From assembly GCA_022828595.1 (NCBI GenBank), contig JAKGHH010000008.1, forward strand, positions 23,614,378 through 23,678,377: DNA of 64,000 nt, written 5' to 3'. Made by a program: the position numbers and the translations under genes. Position 1 is the first letter of the stretch. Each line of letters opens with the position of its first letter. The stretch comes from Nelumbo lutea (lineage: Eukaryota; Streptophyta; Magnoliopsida; Proteales; Nelumbonaceae). Of this stretch, positions 20,961 through 32,682 are shown piece by piece. The notes below the pieces were generated by a model. That model worked only from the letters and a program-made list of their open reading frames with translations. It did not search any database and was not told the DNA's origin.

Positions 20961-21844
20961 TAGGGGTGATCATTCTTGGCCCGGACCAGCCTACAAATTT
21001 CTGGGCATGGGCCCAGTGTTTTGTGTGCAGGCCCAGATTTTGGGCCTAATACTTCAAGCCCAGCATGGGCCCAGCCCAACCCACAAATATAATATAATAT
21101 AATATATTTATATTTATATATTATGATATATGCATTCTATTTTATATGTTATATACACAAATACATTTTATTTTATATTAAATGTTCATTATTTTATATA
21201 ATAAAATATAAAAGTTTTAAGTTATATTTTAACATGCAAATAAATATTTATGAATTGAAACATATCAACACATGTGTCAACACTTGAGTCAATTCAAGTA
21301 TAAGAATTGTCCTCCTAAGAAAGGCCTTACATGGATGAAGGCAAAACCTTCATTCTCATTCCCTAAGCAATGTGGGACTTGGGAAAACACTCAATAGTTG
21401 CACTAACTATTTAGTGTTGTTCCAAGTCCCACATTGCTCAAGAATAAGAATGAAGGCCTTGCCTTCATCTATAAAAGGATAGGTGACCCAAGCCAAATCA
21501 AACCCAGCAATTAAATGAGAACCTTGCCTTATTATTATTTTTTTTTTGCCAAAGGGCTAAAGCCTAGCCAAGCCCAATTTAACTTTGGCTTGTGTAATTT
21601 TTTTGTATGTATTACATTTACATATTATTTATTTAAATTTTTTAAATAATTAAATTTTTATTCTTTAATGTCATGGGCCCAAAGTGATCATTCATTAGGC
21701 CCGGAAAGCCTGTAAGCCCAACCTAAGCCTGTATAGGGTTGGGCTTGAGCTCACAGTCTACGCCCAGGGTGGGAAAGCCAAGCCAGGCCTAGGCCTAGCT
21801 TAAAGCCCTTATCAGGTGCTAAGCCCGACCCATGATCACCCCTA
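20961..21844 (+). mobile_element. Non-autonomous hAT-like element F
   Basis: Inverted ends: TAGGGGTGATCATTCTTGG on the left and, reverse-complemented, TAGGGGTGATCATGGGTCGG on the right. The 8-bp duplications are AGAAGGAA (20953-20960) and GGAAGGAA (21845-21852). GGGCCCA/GCCCA motifs crowd both subterminal regions. It is inserted just before the gypsy 3' LTR. It carries a long palindrome at 21334-21469 and no ORF. Confidence 0.87.
21334..21469. repeat. 136-bp near-perfect palindrome
   Basis: The left arm runs from GATGAAGGCAA through CAATGTGGGACTTGG. The right arm is its mirror, CCAAGTCCCACATTG through TTGCCTTCATC. The arms are about 60 bp, meet near AATAGTTGCACTAACTATT, and have only scattered mismatches. 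RNA from either strand would fold into one long hairpin. Confidence 0.85.
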
Positions 21845-21853
21845 GGAAGGAAC

Positions 21854-22366
21854 CGTTAGAAACCAAAAACAGAGCAAGCCTATTATTAAAGTCTACTCAA
21901 GAAAGAATACACGTGGGATTAAGCCAGCCGTACAACAAACCAAACTGGTTAATGCAAGTAGAAACCTTGATTCTTGAAACGCAAGTGAAAATCTTGATTC
22001 TTGAATTGTTACAGCTGCTAGAAGCTTACCTTATACATGTATAAATAGTAGATTGGAAATAAGAGAGGCATACCTTGGATTCGGATCAAATCGAATCCAA
22101 CACAGACATGGGTACATAGAAGCAGGATGTATTGTATTTTCTATCATAGATCAGAAACAAAGAAGAAAAGTAAAAGGCAAAGAGAAAGAAAGAGAGAAAA
22201 GAGGAGAGAAAGGTTCAAAAACAATTGATAGAGGATAGAATGAATGGGATCAGGGGTCCCCCCCCCCCCCTCTATTGTTATTAATAATAAGAATAGGAAT
22301 TACAAAATTACTACACTACCCTTATATAAGAAAGTGACCATTACACTTAAAATTCTATTCTCCACA
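21854..22366 (+). repeat. 3' LTR of gypsy element
   Basis: Starts CGTTAGAAACCAAAAAC, contains a TATA-like 'ATGTATAAATAGTAG' at about 22035 and purine-rich stretches, and ends TTCTCCACA just before the target copy ATCTC. A C-run at 22259-22270 is internal to it. Confidence 0.78.
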
Positions 22367-23348
22367 ATCTCTAACATATTGAATGGGCAAAGAGCAAAGG
22401 TCAGGGGTGTTTGATGCTTAGCATGTAAGGCAGCAGGGTTAAGTGGAGATATCATCATTGGTGCTTCAAGACTTGTTGAAATTTAGGGAATTCTTGGCAA
22501 TTTCCTTTAAGGGAACAGAGGCAAAGACAATCAGTCTGCTCTTGGAAATTGAGCAACAGCTGTTGGAGGGAAAAGGAAGAAAGAAAAACGCACAAATGAA
22601 GATATGTTTAGGCTTGCATGGGGACTGAACAACAAAGCCAACAACTGTGGGGCTTGAAATGGATGTGAGAGGAAAGGGCAGAGGCAGGGTGCTCTGTAAG
22701 GAATGACATCAATGGACAAGATGAGATTGATCACCTGGAATGTGAGGGGTCTAAATTCAGGTAGGAGGATAGCAGTAATTGGGGATTTTCTAAAGAAATG
22801 TCTGGTGGTGTTGTGTTGGCAATAAACGTAGATGAAGAGGTTAAAGATAGGAGTTTTTTGGAGTGTGTGTGGATCTAGGCTGTTCGACTGTTGCATGGCT
22901 AATGTACAGGATGCAGTTTAATGTTGAGAAGGAAGTAATATAGGAAGAATTGAAGGGAATGAGAAGTAGGGTTCATAGACCATGGGTCATAAGGGGTGAT
23001 TTTAACATGGTGAGATTCATAGATGAAAGGAGTAGAGGGTCAAGAAGGGAAAGGACACAAGGCAATTTTTAGAATTGGTGGACGAACACTTCTTTGTTTA
23101 GCCCTTTACCTGGTAAGGTTTAATAGTGTTCAAACATTCCAGCAAAGATCTGGTCACAAACTGATCATATTGAGCTGCAGTAGGAGAGCTACAAAGCCAC
23201 CCCTATTTAGATTTGAACATATGTGGTATTGTGGTAAGTTTGTGGGAATACCAGAAACTTGGTGGAGATTGATAGAGTTTAAAGGTTCAGGAAGTTGAGT
23301 AATGAGCATGAAATTAAGAAGGCTAAAGATAAAACCAAAGGGTAGAAG

Positions 23349-24365
23349 CAAGGTTTAAAATGTTGATGTCGATGGAAATGTCGCTTACCAAAATATAGGA
23401 CATATGTCGGAAATGTCGGAAATGTCGAGGGGAAATACTGTAAAAATTAGAGACATTGTGGAAATATTATGAAATATGTGGAAATATGCAATGATATTTT
23501 GTAAAATGATAAAAGGTTATATGATATTTAGTAAATGAGGATTTACTGATTTATTATGCATTTTGGTGTTTTTACAAGGTTATCTGATATTTTGTTTTCT
23601 TATTTTTAATTCTGATTTATTATAAATTCTAATATATTTATTTCACACTAGTAAATAGAAATACATTTATTCTGATTTTTAAATGTTGAAGTTATAATAC
23701 ATTATTTTTTATTATAAATTTAATAAACTGATTCTCCTTTTTGTAGTATTAAGATTATGATAAATTCCGATTTCTTATAAAACTCAATGAATTTATTATG
23801 ATTTTTTAACTAAACTTATAATAAATTATGATTTAGTATAAAATTTAATAAGTTTATTCATATTTTTTATATTAAATGTAAAATTTGATTTATTAGAAAA
23901 TTTAATAAACATTTTCTGATTTTAATAAATTTTTTAAAAAATACTAACTAGTTAATATTTTATTACTTGAAAAATATTTTATGTTTTATATTATAAAGTA
24001 ATTAATTTATTCTTTTTTTTTTATATTTTGTTAATTCTTTTTGATAAATATTTTATTTGAAATATTAAATAGAAATGATTAATGGAATAATTTATATTAA
24101 TATAACGCATTATAATAATATAATATACTAATATATTATATAATTAATGTACATTAGTCGACATTATCAACATCCTATCGACATAATAGGAAAAACTATA
24201 TTTTTTTTGGTTATTTAGACCGATTTGGTTGACATTTACGAAATATAGGAAATGTCGATCGAAATAATGTAATTTTTATATTACCATCCATTTTCATGTT
24301 GATGAACCTCGACATTGACATATGTCGGGTGACATTAGCGACATTTCGCGACATTTGAAACCATG
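23349..24365 (+). mobile_element. Non-autonomous hAT-like element G
   Basis: The left end is CAAGGTTTAAAATGT and the right end, reverse-complemented, CATGGTTTCAAATGT. A perfect 8-bp duplication GGTAGAAG lies at 23341-23348 and 24366-24373. The ends are full of ATGTCGG/CGACATTT motifs (the counterpart of GATACG in elements A and C), and the core is extremely AT-rich and non-coding. Confidence 0.88.
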
Positions 24366-25108
24366 GGTAGAAGAGGGAGGCTGTACAAGAAGTGGGATCT
24401 AAGATGGAATGTTTGAACATTGTTAAATCAATAGACAGAAAACCAATAAACAATAAATATGGTTGAAAGAAAGGAAAGGTCGGCAACAAAGCAGGAATAT
24501 CAATATGACAGATTGAACTATCAGGAGGAAGTTAAATGTAGACTAATCTAGGGCTCCATGGATGAAAGAGGAAGATCAAAACACAACTTATTTTCATAAT
24601 GTAGAAAATTCTAGGAGAAGGGAGAACTCAATTATAACATTTGAGGTGAAAAGGAAGATGGTCCAGGATGAACACAACAATAAAGAAACTGCTGTAGGAT
24701 TCTATGAAAACCAAATATAAGGATAAGTGGAAAACAAGCTAAAACTAGAGGAGGTGCAGTTTGAAAGATTAGAAGATGAAAAGGTTGACGAGTTAGAAGA
24801 GTCTACTAGCATTTCTTGAAGCAGGATCTTATAAAGGTATTTAAGAGTAACATGGAAAAGCATGCATGATAAGTACTAATTCCCCAATCCCACATTCATA
24901 ACATTTACATGAAAGAAAGGAAAAGCAGTGAATATTAGAGATTTCCATCCCATAAGCCTGATTTTAAGTGTGAACAAAAATAAAACAGAAGTGATAGAAG
25001 GAAGGATAAGGCAGGTGTTGAGGTGTGTGATACCTCAAAGCCAATTAGCCAAGGGTCATCAAACGTAAGCAGATAATGGATGGGGATTTGATTGCAAATG
25101 TGTTAATC

Positions 25109-25216
25109 AATTGGAGAGGGGGACCGGGCATGCACCTTTTGAAAGGGGTGCGCCTAGTACTTGGGTGAGGTGCATTCCCTAAAATGCGCTCGCTTGTGCA
25201 CCTAGGCGCACCTCTC
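25109..25216. repeat. Fragment with CCTAGGCGC motifs
   Basis: Contains GTGCGCCTAGTAC and GTGCACCTAGGCGCACC, the motif class of the insertion at 18808-19934. It is wedged between LINE and copia sequence, with no complete ends. Confidence 0.5.
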
Positions 25217-26200
25217 AAATCACTGTGTAGATCACATTGTTATTACCAGTAGTGACAGATTAAGGATTGATAAGTTGAAGATCTTTCTGTAGGATCATTT
25301 CCAGGCAAAGGATCTTGGTAAATTAAAATATTTCTTGGGGATAGACGATAGAGGTACTGAGGTCTAAGCATGGTATGGTACTAAGGATTGTATGGTACTT
25401 GATGGGAGCTCCAGGTTGTGGTTTGTTGTATAAAAGTGGAGGAAGTCTTGAGATAGAGGGATGCATAGACGTTGATTGTGCTAATTCAATATTTGACAAG
25501 AGGTTCACTACAGGATATTGTGCCTTTCTTGGGGACAATTTGGTGACATAGAAGAGCAAGAAGCAGACAGTGGTGGCAAGAAGCAGTATTGAAGCTGAAT
25601 ATAGAGCCATGGCACACACTACATGTGAATTAGTATGGTTTAAGAACCTCTTACAAGATATAGGATACTCGATTGATACTCCTATGAAGTTATATTGTGA
25701 CAACCAAGCTGTAGTCCACATTTCTTCCAATCCAGTTTTCCTTGAAAGAACAAAACATATAGAAATTGATTGTTACATTGTGAGAGAGAAGATACTTAGT
25801 GGAGTGATAAGTACTACATACGTAAACACAGGAAGCCAATGGGTAGGACCTGTTCACCATAGGATTGAGTCGTGGAAGAGTGGATAACATATGTAACAAT
25901 TTGGGACTACATGACATATACTCACCAAAGGTTTGGTCTATTTTGTTTTATGTTAAGAGTGAGGTGTAATGTCTGTTATGTTTTGTTTTAAGTGTTGTGT
26001 CCCATACTTAAGTAGGGGGATAAGTGTCTTTGTTCTTTTAATTAGAAACCTATAAATAGCATCTGGCCAACTAGAGGGAGTGTATTCTTCTCTAGTTAAA
26101 ACCAGTCTTTCTCTTCTATTTCTTCTTCTCTTCTCTTCTCTCTTCTCTCTTTCTTCTCTACTCTTCTCTCTTCTGTTTACAACTGAAACAGGTGCAGATC
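25217..26200 (+). pseudogene. Copia 3' fragment (RT end, RNase H, LTR)
   Basis: 'ITSSDRLRIDKLKIFL' after the YVDD position, then 'LGKLKYFLGI' and a deletion. RNase H follows at 25380-25870: 'RSSIEAEYRAMAHTTCELVW', '[17 protein letters not shown]', 'ERTKHIEIDCYIVREK'. The 3' LTR runs from about 25934 to 26195 (TTTGGTCTATTTTGTTTTA ... TTTACAACTGAAACA). It lacks its first ~25 bp and matches the LTR at 53678-53933. The last RNase H part is one of the better preserved frames (105 codons open). Confidence 0.85.
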
Positions 26201-26620
26201 TGAACCATAACAGAAAGTTTTCCTATCATTATTCATGGTGGAACAAAACAGAGAGACTTTGGTGAAGGACTGTTGTGCGATTTCCAACAGGTGATTTGGA
26301 ATCCAGTACTCAGAAGGAACCTAAATGATAGGGAGGTGGACCAAATGGTGGAAATGCTCCAAAGAATCCAAGCGATTTATCCTTAGAAGAACCTCATTAT
26401 AAGAGATGAAGATAAAAGAATAGTGGGCAAAATCTTTTTGTAAGAAGCTAAATCAATGCAATAGCAAAAATCATCCTACTAGTAGTATATGGCACTCTGT
26501 TGCTCCCTCAAAAATTAAATTTGTTCGTGTGGACACAGTTTTAGGAAGTATTTGACTCGGGATAAGTAGCAACTAGCAAAGCAGGGTCAAGCCATTGGAA
26601 TATTGGATTAGTGTGGACTG

Positions 26621-27089
26621 TATTATTCCAAAGAACAGTTGTAGGGAGAATCAAATAGAAAACATGTTCATTGCCATGGTTCATAATATTGGCAAGACTT
26701 GGCAAAATCTCCTGGAATCATCCTATTTTGCTGGGTAGCATTATGAAATTTTCTGAAAACCTATTTTTCTTAATATCTCCCATATTTTTCCAATATGTTG
26801 ATGATATTTCAGATTTCATTTATCAACTATACCTTTAAGGTTCAAAATTTAAAAATATTATTAGAAAATTTCCAATATATCGTTAAAATCGTCATAATGT
26901 TTTTAAAATTTTTCCTAAAAGAACCAATGGAGAATAAGTTATTGCATGATTGGCTTACTCTTCTGATATTTCTTTTAATATAATTTCACCATTTCTGAAA
27001 AAAAAAAACAGATTGGCTTACTCTTTTGATATGATTCACTTGCTATGTCATTATAATTCAAAAGAAAAATAAAAATACACATAACTACA
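26621..27089. other. AT-rich intron sequence, perhaps with a worn insertion
   Basis: No coding motif. 'CCATGGTTCATAATATTGGC' at about 26683 resembles the left end of element G, but I find no matching right end. The last part (to 27097) is the left flank of element H. Confidence 0.35.
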
Positions 27090-27105
27090 AAAAGAGGTAG
27101 GGCTG

Positions 27106-27330
27106 TGATGTAATCTTAGTTATGTGCCACAGGGGCACTTTTGTCCTTTTACCTTTTATTGTTTATTTTGTCGCCCTAACATATAAATACCAATTCTGGC
27201 ACTGCCAGCTTATGTTTTTGGTCTCAATCTTCTCACCTCTTCCTTCTCTCCTCTCTTCTTCTTCTTTCATCTTCTTCTCTTCCACCTCCTCTCTTCTCTT
27301 GATCGAGATCTTTCTTCCTTGCCGAAATCA
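27106..27330 (+). repeat. 5' LTR of copia 27106-39186
   Basis: TGATGTAATCTTAG ... CTTGCCGAAATCA. It is followed by the primer site TGGTATCAGACA at 27331. It has a TATA-like 'ACATATAAATACC' at about 27180 and a long CT-rich tail. Confidence 0.88.
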
Positions 27331-28063
27331 TGGTATCAGACAGGTTGGTGCTCTATAAATTTTTTTTATTGGTCGAAGACATCCTCTGTGTTTGCTGGAC
27401 TGAGAATGAAGAAAACAAGTTTGTTCTGGACCTGAGAACTCCTCGGGTGAATCTTCCTCTCCTGTTCTGTGCTGAAACTCAACTGAAGTGATTCTACAAG
27501 ATTGTAGATGACTGGTTGAGTCCTTCCAAGAGGTTGGCAGCTCCTTTTCTATTCTTTTTTATTATTATTGGACTGGAAAACCCAGAAACCACTTGAAGTG
27601 AACTCAGACAGTTTTAAAATCTAATTTTCTTTGGTTCTTGGTGCTGGTACCAAGAACAGGTTAAGGGTTGCCTTGACCGAATGGTATAAGGGAAGTTTAA
27701 CCCCTTCTTTGTGTGTCGGATGATCCAGAAACCTGTGAACTTGTGGAATTAATTGTAGGTCATGAGTGACCTGGATTGGTTGACTAGTACAGCACCAGTA
27801 TACTGATGCTTGTGGCTTATATTAACCCTTCGAGAAGTCTGTTACACCTGTGAAAATGTTCAGATGGCTGGTCCAGAAGCAGAGTACTGATGCTTGTGGC
27901 TTATATTAGCCTTGGAGAGGTCTGTTCGATCAGTGAAAGTGTGTTGCAGCAAGGACTGTAATTGTGTTCTAACTGTCAGAACACTTAGAGTAAGGGCTGT
28001 GTAGTCCTTTTGTGTGTGTGGACTGAAGTGAAGGGGCTGTTGTTGTCTTAGTAAGCATCAGTC

Positions 28064-28995
28064 ATGAATTCTGAAGATTCTGCAACCTCTGGAACTTCTT
28101 TCAACCAAGGAGGAATGAACAACAGTCTTGACTCCATGAACTTTCCAATGACCATTACTCCCTTAGATGGCAGAAATTATTTGACATGGTCTAAGGAGAT
28201 GCGGCTGTACATCACAGCCCGGGGTAAGGCAGGGTATATCAATGGAAAAGTGAAGAAATCTAGGACTGGTACTGCTGAATATGGTAAGTGGGATCGGGAA
28301 AACTGCATGATTATGTCATGGATTTTGACTACTATGCTACCATCAGTTAAGCAGAACTTTATGTCGGCTGAAACAGCCAAGGAAATATGGGAACAAGCAA
28401 GGTCAACTTACTCCGAACAGAGGCACTATGCTAGAATCTATCAATTGCAAGCCGAATCTGCAATGTGTAAACAAGGGGAAAGAAACTTATCCACCTACTA
28501 TTCTGCCCTCACATCTATCTAGAAAGGGTCAGATTACTATCAGAAATATTGACTAGGTGAGTGAAAAGGATGCCAAAGCCTACAAACAGCTAGTGTCACA
28601 GTAGTGGGTGTTTGCTTTTCAGTTAGGACTTAATCCCATATATGAACCCATTCGAGTTCAAATTTTGGGCAGAAAGGATCTTCCTTCTGTCCAAGAGGTG
28701 TATGCACTCGTTCAATTCGAGGAAAGTAGAAAATCTGCCATATCCTCCCGAGGGGGAGACAATTGCTTTAGCCACAAGAGGTAATATCAATTCAGCAAGA
28801 AAGAGAGATGGTCAGAAAATGGTTGATGATAAAGATAAACTGTGGTGCTCTCATTGTCAGAAATCCCGATACATGCGGGAGACATGTTGGGAATTTCACG
28901 GCAAGCCGAAGTGGGCACAAGAACTAAATAAGAAATCAGCACAAGAACAGAACAAGAAACCAAATCAGAAAAGGTTCACCTTGGCTAACTTGGCC
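28064..28995 (+). pseudogene. Copia gag
   Basis: Starts ATG at 28064 ('MNSEDSATSGTSFNQGG'). Then 'LDGRNYLTWSKEMRLYITAR' continues into 'GKAGYINGKV', followed by 'ETAKEIWEQARSTYSEQRHY' and, after a stop near 28521, 'FEESRKSA..SSRG'-like sequence. The zinc knuckle CSHCQKSRYMRETC is at 28848-28890. One stop and one frameshift break a frame that is otherwise well preserved. Confidence 0.88.
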
Positions 28996-29094
28996 TCTCA
29001 CGAGTTGTAGAGGGAGGAACTATTATGAACTCTCAGGATTGCCCCCCCTAGGTCTGATCTTAAGGAAAATATTACCACTGCCTTTCAAGACCAT

Positions 29095-29350
29095 TTGGAG
29101 CAATATGGTAGAGCCCTCACACAAAATGATTCTGGACCCACTCCTTCAACCTCTTTTGTATCTTCCTCAGGTAACTTAGCTTTCGCATTCCATGTGTCTA
29201 TTGATACCTCTAAATCTCCATGGATTATTGATTCTGGTAATTCCAATCACATGACTGGTAAGTCAACCTTTTTCCAATCATACACCATTCTTTTTGGCAA
29301 AGATAAAGTGATGTTAACTAATGGATCCTTCTCCTCCATTGCTGGTTGAG
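29095..29350 (+). pseudogene. Copia protease
   Basis: 'SPWIIDSGNSNHMTGKSTFF' carries the active-site D-S-G, with Asn replacing the usual Ala. 'KVMLTNGSFSSIAG' is the following strand. A stop ends it at 29349. Confidence 0.85.
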
Positions 29351-29361
29351 GATCTATTTCT

Positions 29362-30742
29362 TTGCCATTTGGCTTACATCTATCAAATGTTTTGCATGTT
29401 CCAAAACTACCTATTAATTTACCATCTATTAGCAGCATTACACACTCTTTGAACTGCTCAGTAATCTTTTTTCCTCAATCTTGCGTCTTTCAAGATTTGG
29501 CCTCCGGGAGGACGATTGGTAAAGGGAACATGGTGAGTGGTCTCTATGTGTTGGAGAATAGAGTTGGTCTTGCAGACTCAAATTCTTTGAGTCAGACAAA
29601 TAAGAGTCAAGTTACTTTGTGGCACAACCGTTTGGGTCATCTGTCCTTTGAGTCTTTGAAGTATTTGTCTCCAGAATTGTTTAAGTCTGTGCCAATTGTC
29701 AGTCAGCTAAGCAAGCATTGTAGAACTTCATTTTCTTTACGTAATAAAAAATCAAATGTTTCTTTTCCAGTTGTGCATTCTGATGTTTAGGGACCTGTAA
29801 ATATTCCAATGGAGAATGGCTACAGATACTTCATATCTTTCATTGATGACTCCTCCCGATATACGTGGGTGTACCCTATGCACTCTGGAGATGAAGTTCC
29901 CAAACTTGTGAAAGCCTTCCAACGTATGGTATACACACAATTTCAAATAGAGATTCAAACTCTTCAATCAAACAATGCCAAAGAGTGCTTTCATGATTAC
30001 CTCAGAGTTTTCTAAACTTGTGGCTCTATTTCGTAGTTCTTGTGCTAGAACTCCTCAACAAAATGGGGTTGCAAAGAGAAAGAATCGTCATCTCTTAGAG
30101 GTTGCTCAAGGGTTGTTGATACACATGAATGTTCCAAAAAGGTTCTAGGTGGATGCTGTTATAACTGCGTCTTATCTTATCAATCGGATGCCATCTCGCC
30201 TCTTGGAGTACAAGTCCCCTCACCAGCTCATCTTCCCTACAACTCCATTGTTTCCTATCCCTTTGCATGTCTCTAGGTGTAAGTGTTTTGTCCATGATCT
30301 ATTTCCTACCCATGGTAAGCTAGATCCCAAAGCCATTGTTTGTGTTTTCCTTGGTTATCCCCTTTACCAAAAAGGTTATCGTTGCTTTAACCCTATTTCC
30401 AAAAAGTACCTTGTATCCATGGATTTTTCTTTCTTTGAATATGTGCCTTTCTTTTCTATTTCTCCTCAAGGGAAGAGTCCAAATGAGGAGAAACAGAGTC
30501 AGGTTTTGCTGCCTTCTCTTCCTGATCCTCTTCCATTTCGGGTCTTTCATGGACAGTGGCACAAAAGCCGAGGCCAAGATCAAAGAAGTTCAATAGACAC
30601 AGAGCATCCTAAAGTTGTGCAACCTGTCCCATCGAACTCTCAAGGGTTGAATCCATCACCGCATCCAAGTACTATTGTTCCAGTTAACGTCCTTAAGCCC
30701 ATTGATATTGGTGCTTCTAATTGTGATCTAGACCTTCCTATT
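29362..30742 (+). pseudogene. Copia integrase
   Basis: 'LSNVLHVPKLPINL', 'LWHNRLGHLSFESLKYLSPE' (HHCC zinc region; the cysteine pair is partly lost), 'HSDV' at 29780 and 'ISFIDDSSRYTWVYPMHSGD' follow in order. The second Asp is changed ('QSNNAKECF' for 'xSDNGkEyf'). 'RTPQQNGVAKRKNRHLLEVA' has Glu changed to Lys. 'INRMPSRLLEYKSPHQL', 'KAIVCVFLGYPLYQKGYRCF' and 'DLDLPIF' come next. The LINE at 30743 cuts the frame, which resumes at 32108 with 'DLPIAKRKGVRSC'. Confidence 0.88.
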
Positions 30743-32107
30743 TTTTTTTATCAGTAAAAATCTTTCATTAATAACAGAGAAATTAAGATACAATAGATAA
30801 AGATTGCAGAGGAATAAATTGCAATCTCCTACAATCAGTTACAATTCTGCCCAATACAATGAAGGTCTATTTGCCCCTTGTTTTTCTAGGGTATTCGCCA
30901 CCCCATTTGCATCCCTTTTGACCCAACCAAACTGAGAGTTGAACTTCCTTTCAAGTGTGTCAATTTCTCTGAAAATAAACTTGAGTTTCCAAGGTACTGA
31001 TGTGATGTTTTTGGCCCAAGATACAACAATAGTGAGTCTCCTTCAATTTCTAAGTTTGTTGTTCCTATCTGCTCAGCCATCTTTAGATCCTGAAGTAGGG
31101 CTAGAGATTCAGCCTATATTGAGTCACTATAACCTCTTGGTCCTGAGTAGAGTGCCACCACCACACCTAGATGATTTCTAAACACACCCCCAATGCCTGT
31201 CCTAGGGTTGCCAAGAGAACTCCCATCAAAATTCAATTTTCGTTTGTTCCATTTTGATGGCTTCCATTCAATGCTTACAAGAACTTTGTGTACATTTGTT
31301 TGTGCTATTTCAGCCCAATTTCTTAGCATGTCATTTGTGTAGTAGTTTCTGAATATCTCCATGGTCTTCACTCAATGTGCAGTTCTGATTTTTATGGCTT
31401 CAATAATTTCCTCCTTTGTTTTGCTTTTTCCTAATAATATTCTTGGGTTTCTTTCCTCCCATATAGTCCATACTGTAGCTGCTCTCACTGCCTTCCATAT
31501 GCATTTTCCACTTTTATTCTGTTGACACAGGAAAGAGTGGCTGAATAGACTTACCACATCCTGTGGGGCAGCCCATCTGCATCCAAAGAGAGAACAAACA
31601 ACATTCCAAATACCAGAAGCAAAAGAGCAGGATAATAGTAAGTGGGTTAAAGTTTCACTACATCCCAAACAAAAGACACACACATGAGGAGAGAGGCAAT
31701 TGTTTGGTCTCCTTTTTTGTAGCACATCACAAGTGTTTACCTTCCCTAGGAACACATCCCAACAGAAAGCTTGTACTTTTGGAGGGATCGGTTTAGTCCA
31801 AATTTCTCTCACTGGGAAGTTTACCCCCATAGGATCAATATGAGTGAGCAAACCAAAGAAAGATGCATAGGATAAACCATCAGAAGTTGGGGAGCAAACT
31901 CTACATCAGCGATAGATTGGTCCAAATAGACCCTCTCAAGTGTTGAAATCAACAGCACTAGAGACACACTCATTTTCCCTCAACCCTCTTCTAAAACCAA
32001 AATCCCAAGAGATCTCTGACTCTGAAAGCACACCAAACCAAGAAACAGGTTTGTTTTTATAGTTTCATAAAGAGTAGAGGTATGGGAAGTTGATAAAGAG
32101 TAATATG
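30743..32107 (-). mobile_element. 5'-truncated LINE inserted in copia
   Basis: A T-run at its low end (complement of the poly(A) tail) and a 12-bp target duplication GACCTTCCTATT at 30731-30742 and 32108-32119 define it. On the minus strand it encodes the zf-RVT region (31372-31851; 'KPIPPKVQAFCWDVFLGKVN', 'CVFCLGCSETLTHLLLSCSF') and then RNase H (30886-31330; 'KLNFDGSSLGNPRTGIGGVF', 'LEIEGDS'). Upstream RT and endonuclease are absent, as is common after incomplete reverse transcription. Confidence 0.9.
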
Positions 32108-32682
32108 GACCTTCCTATTGCTAAGAGGAAAGGTGTCAGATCATGCACCACACACCACCCAATGGCCCTTTCCTTATCGTATAAGCATGTTTCACCCTAT
32201 TTCTATGCTTTGCTCTCTGCTATTGACAGTGTTTCCCTTCCTAAGAGTGTTGCAGAAGCTTTACTTGTTCCTAAGTGGATAGATGCAATGAAGGAGGAGA
32301 TCAATGCCCTTCACAAAAGTGGCACGTAGAAGCTAGTAGATCTTTCTGAAAGAAAGGATCTTGTGGGGTGCAAATAGGTATTCTTTGTGAAACATAAGGC
32401 AGATGGCACAGTGAAGAAGTACAAGGCCCGACTAGTTGCAAAAGTTTTTTCACGTGTATGGAGTTGATTATGCGAAAACCATAGCATCTGTAGCAAAAAT
32501 GAATTCTATTCGAGTTCTCCTTTCTTTAGCAGCAAATCTAGATTGGAGCTTCATTAATTGGACATTAAAAATGCCTTTTTGAATGGTGACTTAGAAGAAG
32601 AAGTGTATATGATCTAACCTCTAGGTTTTTGTGCTGAAGTAAATGAGTAGAAAGTATGTAGACTGAAAAAATCTTTGTACGG
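32108..32682 (+). pseudogene. Copia pol linker and RT first half
   Basis: 'SLPKSVAEALLVPKWIDAMK', 'EEINALHKSGT', 'DLVGCK.VFFVKHKADGTVK' and 'KYKARLVAK', then frameshifts. 'LDIKNAFLNGDLEEEVYM'-type sequence lies near 32565-32610 and 'LKKSLYG' near 32665-32682. The inner copia enters here, and the sequence resumes at 38448 with 'GLKQSPRA'. Confidence 0.85.

Larger units (their letters stand above)
12373..22366 (+). mobile_element. Ty3/gypsy element, multiply invaded
   Basis: The LTRs begin TGTTAGAAACC (12373) and CGTTAGAAACC (21854), and the whole is bounded by a 5-bp duplication ATCTC at 12368-12372 and 22367-22371. Internal gypsy pieces in order are gag N-terminus (12591-14100), RT thumb and RNase H (14386-15300), integrase core (15400-15878) and integrase C-terminus (20166-20900). 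Between and inside these pieces lie hAT-like elements at 12654-13964, 14652-15156 and 20961-21844 and a copia element at 15879-20165. Most of gag, protease and the RT palm are deleted. Without the insertions about 2 kb of gypsy coding sequence remains, all broken. Confidence 0.85.
22700..26620 (+). pseudogene. LINE (L1-type) ORF2, interrupted twice
   Basis: ORF2 begins MRLITWNVRGLN at 22721, the start of the endonuclease domain. 'PWVIRGDFNMVRFIDERS' (22980-23030) is its conserved GDFN block. An RT block with 'IRDFHPISLILSVNKN' lies at 24930-24980, and a degenerate 'KG.QIMDG' lies near 25060-25080. The sequence is then replaced by foreign DNA (25109-26280), and a C-terminal piece, 'WNPVLRRNLNDREVDQMVEM', is found at 26290-26350. 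Element G splits it at 23349-24365. Many stops. The catalytic YADD block is not present. Confidence 0.78.

Noticed and set aside
21334..21469. Palindrome as a rho-independent terminator or CRISPR-like repeat
   Set aside because: The context is a plant nuclear transposon; there is no spacer array and no bacterial gene.
22258..22270. Long C/G runs (also 20930-20945, 42801-42810, 53201-53212, 53938-53945) as signs of assembly error
   Set aside because: Those at 42801 and 53938 sit exactly at polypurine tracts of minus-strand copias. The others are plausible slippage products, and no coordinate jump is evident.
12646..24373. Elements A, C and G as Mutator-like (9-bp duplication)
   Set aside because: At G an extra G allows a 9-bp reading, but the inverted repeats are symmetrical only with 8 bp, and A and C also fit 8 bp.
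26683..27089. Possible further hAT-like element starting CATGGTTCATAATATTGG
   Set aside because: The left end resembles element G, but no mirrored right end or 8-bp duplication was found.
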